Shown: positions 61,734-64,000 of the stretch, piece after piece
Numbering within the stretch: position 1 is the first letter of the stretch
Layout of the letters: every line of letters begins with the position of its first letter
DNA from: JBDHXE01 sp035445085
GTDB taxonomy: Bacteria; Bacteroidota; Ignavibacteria; Kapaibacteriales; UBA2268
Assembly: GCA_035445085.1 (NCBI GenBank)
Contig: DAOMQA010000001.1
Location: 186,001 to 250,000 of the forward strand
Direction: 5' to 3'
DNA: 64,000 nt
Translations under genes and position numbers: made by a program
The notes under the pieces: model-generated
Seen by the model: the letters and a program-made list of their open reading frames with translations, nothing else
What the model was told of the DNA's origin: nothing
Database searches by the model: none

Positions 61734-64000
61734 TTATTTGATATGCATAACTTCTTTCACAAGATTAAACATACCAACATTAATTCTAACCATATACATA
61801 CCAGCTGCTAAATTATCACCTTTAATGGTAATAATATTTTCACCAGCATTAAACATTTGATTATTAGCTAATGTAGCAACAATTTGACCATTCATATCGT
61901 ATAAAGATATAGTTACTACTTCACTTTGTGGTATAGAGAACTTAACGTTAGCTTCAAAACGGAATGGATTTGGAGTTACGCTATTGATAGAGTATCCGTG
62001 TAAAGCAGGATCTTCAACATCAACAGCACCAGAGATTTCAAATTCACCAGAGCGGCTATATTCTAATTCTGGGTCGCCATTATAGATTGCTCTAATTACC
62101 GCATTTTTAGTATTAGCATTTACTACCATCCAGTCATATGACTTAGGTGCTGCTTTTACATCAGAGTTAATTGGTTGCCAATCTTTACCGCCATTTAAGC
62201 TTAATTGTAAGTCAAATGTATTTACGTTATTATAATTCCAACGAACAGCTTTCTTAGTTCCAACTTTTAATTTTTCGCCTTCACGTGGACTAGTAATAGA
62301 TAATGAGCCAGCTAAAATTCTGAATGGAGAAGAAGATGCAATTACTTCGCCAGTTTGAGCATTAACCATTCTAACAACAGCATTCTTAGTATTAACTGTA
62401 GGTAATATCCAATTTACTTCTAATTTATTAGACTGAATAATATTAGATACTTGTTTCCAATTAGAAACGCCATTATCAGAGAATTCGAATTTAACAGCTA
62501 CATTTTCTTCGATATCCCATCTAATAAAGTCTGAAGAGCCACCAGTATACACAGGGTCTTTAGCGCTTGGACGAGTAATCATTGCAGGTGCAGAAGTTAA
62601 AGCAAATACGTTATCGCTCTTATCGATTAATTTACCGTTCGTAGCATCGATGATAGCAATTAAGCAATTGTTAGAATTAATTCTAGGAGTATTCCAGTTA
62701 TAAGAACCACTCTTTAATTCTACAGCAGAACTTGTAATTCTTTCCCAAGTATTACCAGCATCTTTAGAAAAATCAATATAAACTAATTTGCTAACTGGAG
62801 AATTAGTCCAAGTAATTGAATAAGGACGGCCAGCCATTAGTTGTTCACCACCATTAGGGAATATCAAGCTAACAGGTGCATCTAAATTTACTGTAGGTAT
62901 AGTAATAAACTTACCATCAGCAGTAACGTTGTTACCATCAACAGTATACACTACAGTAGCATTATTCCATTTGAAATTAAAGTTAGTTGCATTGTCAATT
63001 ATCCTAAACCTTAAAGTACCTAAGTAAGTATCATTAGTTGGCAAACCAATACCAGGTTTATTTGCTAATGGATAGTTATCAAAGTTGATATCGATAGTTC
63101 TTAAGTTTGCTTGTGCATTTTCTCTACCAATTACTGGTGAAGTAAATGTTGGGAAGTAACCTAAATTATCATCTTTATCAAATAATACTTTAGCAGTTTT
63201 TATCATTTCAACGAATTGTAATCTATCAGTTTCAAAAGTAATACCAAAAGTAGAATTACCTAAACCAAAGTCGCCACCAGTGTTTTTAGCAAACATAGGT
63301 ATATCAATATATTCACCGTTTACAGTTGGCATAGCTTTTACTTCATAAGAGATGCCACCAGCCATTAATTTTGGAGCGTGTTGTACGTTCTTATTATTTT
63401 TAACTCTAATATATGATTTTTCTGCTTCTAAGTATTTGTGTAATTCTTCATTATTTACATTAGCAACGATTGTAGAAACTTCGCCAGGTATTGCTACTGG
63501 TGCAATAGAACCTGCAGGCAATAATGGGTCAGCTTCTTTACCATTGTTTCTATAAACAATTTGTCTGTCTGTAGCGTTTACAACAGTAGAACCACCTTTT
63601 ACTTGAGAACGTGGATTAGTAGTACCATTATCTGCTTCAACAAGAGCACGGTCAAGAGCGTTAATACGACCATCGTGTACGACGTCACCACCAACCATAG
63701 CTGCAATTTGATTAGATGTTGTAGTTCCATTTCTACCATCATTATACATTAAGCTAGTTAATGGATAATTTGGATTTGAAGTATTTCTAGCAACATTACC
63801 ATAAGCAGAATAAGAAGTTCCCATAGTTGGAGGATCTAATAATGCATTGCTTGATGTAATTACGTCTGTTGAATCACCATTCCATCTTTCAAAGTCCCAA
63901 CCTGATTCTACAGCCCAAGTAGTAGCAGTATCGCCACTGAATAAGAAAGGAGCTGCATATCTTGACATAATTGGTAAGTGATTAATATGAGTTACTTTAA
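61734..64000 (-). CDS. Large surface protein with type IX sorting domain, 5' end missing
   Basis: Open to the window edge (the ATG at 63968 is internal: codons K-V-T-H-I-N-H-L-P-I precede it without stop), so at least 754 residues. A dockerin-like stretch GGDVVHDGRINALDRALVEA lies near the N terminus. Three or so beta-sandwich repeats follow (VSLIFPNGGEQLMAGRPYSI, LSITSPREGEKLKVGTKKAV), each with a Trp-x-x-I/V pattern. It ends with the sorting tail INSVTPNPFRFEANVKFSIP, VTISLYDMNGQIVATLANNQ and LAAGMYMVRINVG. Probably an abundant, surface-exposed protein. Confidence 0.85.
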   Translation of the reverse strand, partial: KVTHINHLPIMSRYAAPFLFSGDTATTWAVESGWDFERWNGDSTDVITSSNALLDPPTMGTSYSAYGNVARNTSNPNYPLTSLMYNDGRNGTTTSNQIAAMVGGDVVHDGRINALDRALVEADNGTTNPRSQVKGGSTVVNATDRQIVYRNNGKEADPLLPAGSIAPVAIPGEVSTIVANVNNEELHKYLEAEKSYIRVKNNKNVQHAPKLMAGGISYEVKAMPTVNGEYIDIPMFAKNTGGDFGLGNSTFGITFETDRLQFVEMIKTAKVLFDKDDNLGYFPTFTSPVIGRENAQANLRTIDINFDNYPLANKPGIGLPTNDTYLGTLRFRIIDNATNFNFKWNNATVVYTVDGNNVTADGKFITIPTVNLDAPVSLIFPNGGEQLMAGRPYSITWTNSPVSKLVYIDFSKDAGNTWERITSSAVELKSGSYNWNTPRINSNNCLIAIIDATNGKLIDKSDNVFALTSAPAMITRPSAKDPVYTGGSSDFIRWDIEENVAVKFEFSDNGVSNWKQVSNIIQSNKLEVNWILPTVNTKNAVVRMVNAQTGEVIASSSPFRILAGSLSITSPREGEKLKVGTKKAVRWNYNNVNTFDLQLSLNGGKDWQPINSDVKAAPKSYDWMVVNANTKNAVIRAIYNGDPELEYSRSGEFEISGAVDVEDPALHGYSINSVTPNPFRFEANVKFSIPQSEVVTISLYDMNGQIVATLANNQMFNAGENIITIKGDNLAAGMYMVRINVGMFNLVKEVMHIK

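Noticed and set aside
1..64000. CRISPR arrays, insertion sequences, rRNA genes
   Set aside because: I saw no regularly spaced repeats, transposase motifs or rRNA core sequences. Only one tRNA was found.

Overview
The window is AT-rich DNA from a Gram-negative bacterium of the Bacteroidota / Chlorobi-Ignavibacteria (FCB) group. The evidence: three secreted proteins end in type IX secretion C-terminal sorting domains; there are TonB-dependent and beta-barrel outer-membrane proteins and many lipoproteins; a promoter of the Bacteroidetes type (TTG-N20-TATTTTTG) lies before tnaA; a GlmU-like protein of a Bacteroidetes-typical class is present; and the tmRNA tag is short (ANDNYALAA). I cannot fix the genus. 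The first and last genes run off the window.

Layout. 1-6.4 kb: end of an acyltransferase-family membrane protein, a barrel protein, a NIF3-like protein, a coiled-coil zinc-ribbon protein, the RNase P RNA gene, an orphan Hpt protein, a TolB-like periplasmic protein, ferritin, and an exported superoxide dismutase. 6.4-11.3 kb: tryptophanase, divergent from an ABC solute-binding lipoprotein, then a DUF971 protein translationally coupled to urocanate hydratase. 11.5-12.8 kb: an ECF sigma factor with a possible leader peptide, and a small membrane protein. 12.9-20.1 kb: a compact envelope operon (1042-residue TPR protein, plug-less barrel, SPOR protein, TonB, and a 56-residue membrane protein overlapping the tonB stop).

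20.1-24.6 kb is an accessory island between that operon and the 3' end of ssrA. It holds a fragment of a phage tail tape-measure gene and a five-gene minus-strand operon: RelE/HigB-like toxin, HigA-like HTH fused to an ImmA/IrrE protease, CapV-type phospholipase, CD-NTase and a standalone E2-like protein. The last three form a CBASS anti-phage system of the E2-only (type II-short) kind. The HTH-protease is coupled to capV by a one-base overlap and is a likely regulator. I consider this the most interesting part of the window.

24.6-35 kb (minus strand): ssrA preceded by pyrG, an FKBP lipoprotein, a GlmU-like enzyme and three glycosyltransferases, most of them overlapping by a few bases; then pabC-pabB behind a type IX secreted protein. 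35-40.9 kb: a TlpA-like thioredoxin, clpX-clpP, trigger factor with a 60-residue acidic tail directly downstream of tRNA-Leu(UAG), and a stand-alone second half of ClpB. 40.9-46.9 kb: a VWA/OmpA-like lipoprotein, polyprenyl synthase, dprA, a TrmH-type methyltransferase and argD.

47.3-54.7 kb: a lipoprotein plus uppP; a metal-related set (His/Cys-rich small protein, TonB receptor with a His-rich loop, exported HMA protein); a frameshifted Cys-rich secreted protein; and a type IX secreted protein. 54.7-61.4 kb: a tetR-tolC-MFP-RND efflux operon, behind a perfect 41-base palindrome. 61.7-64 kb: the 3' part of a large type IX secreted surface protein.
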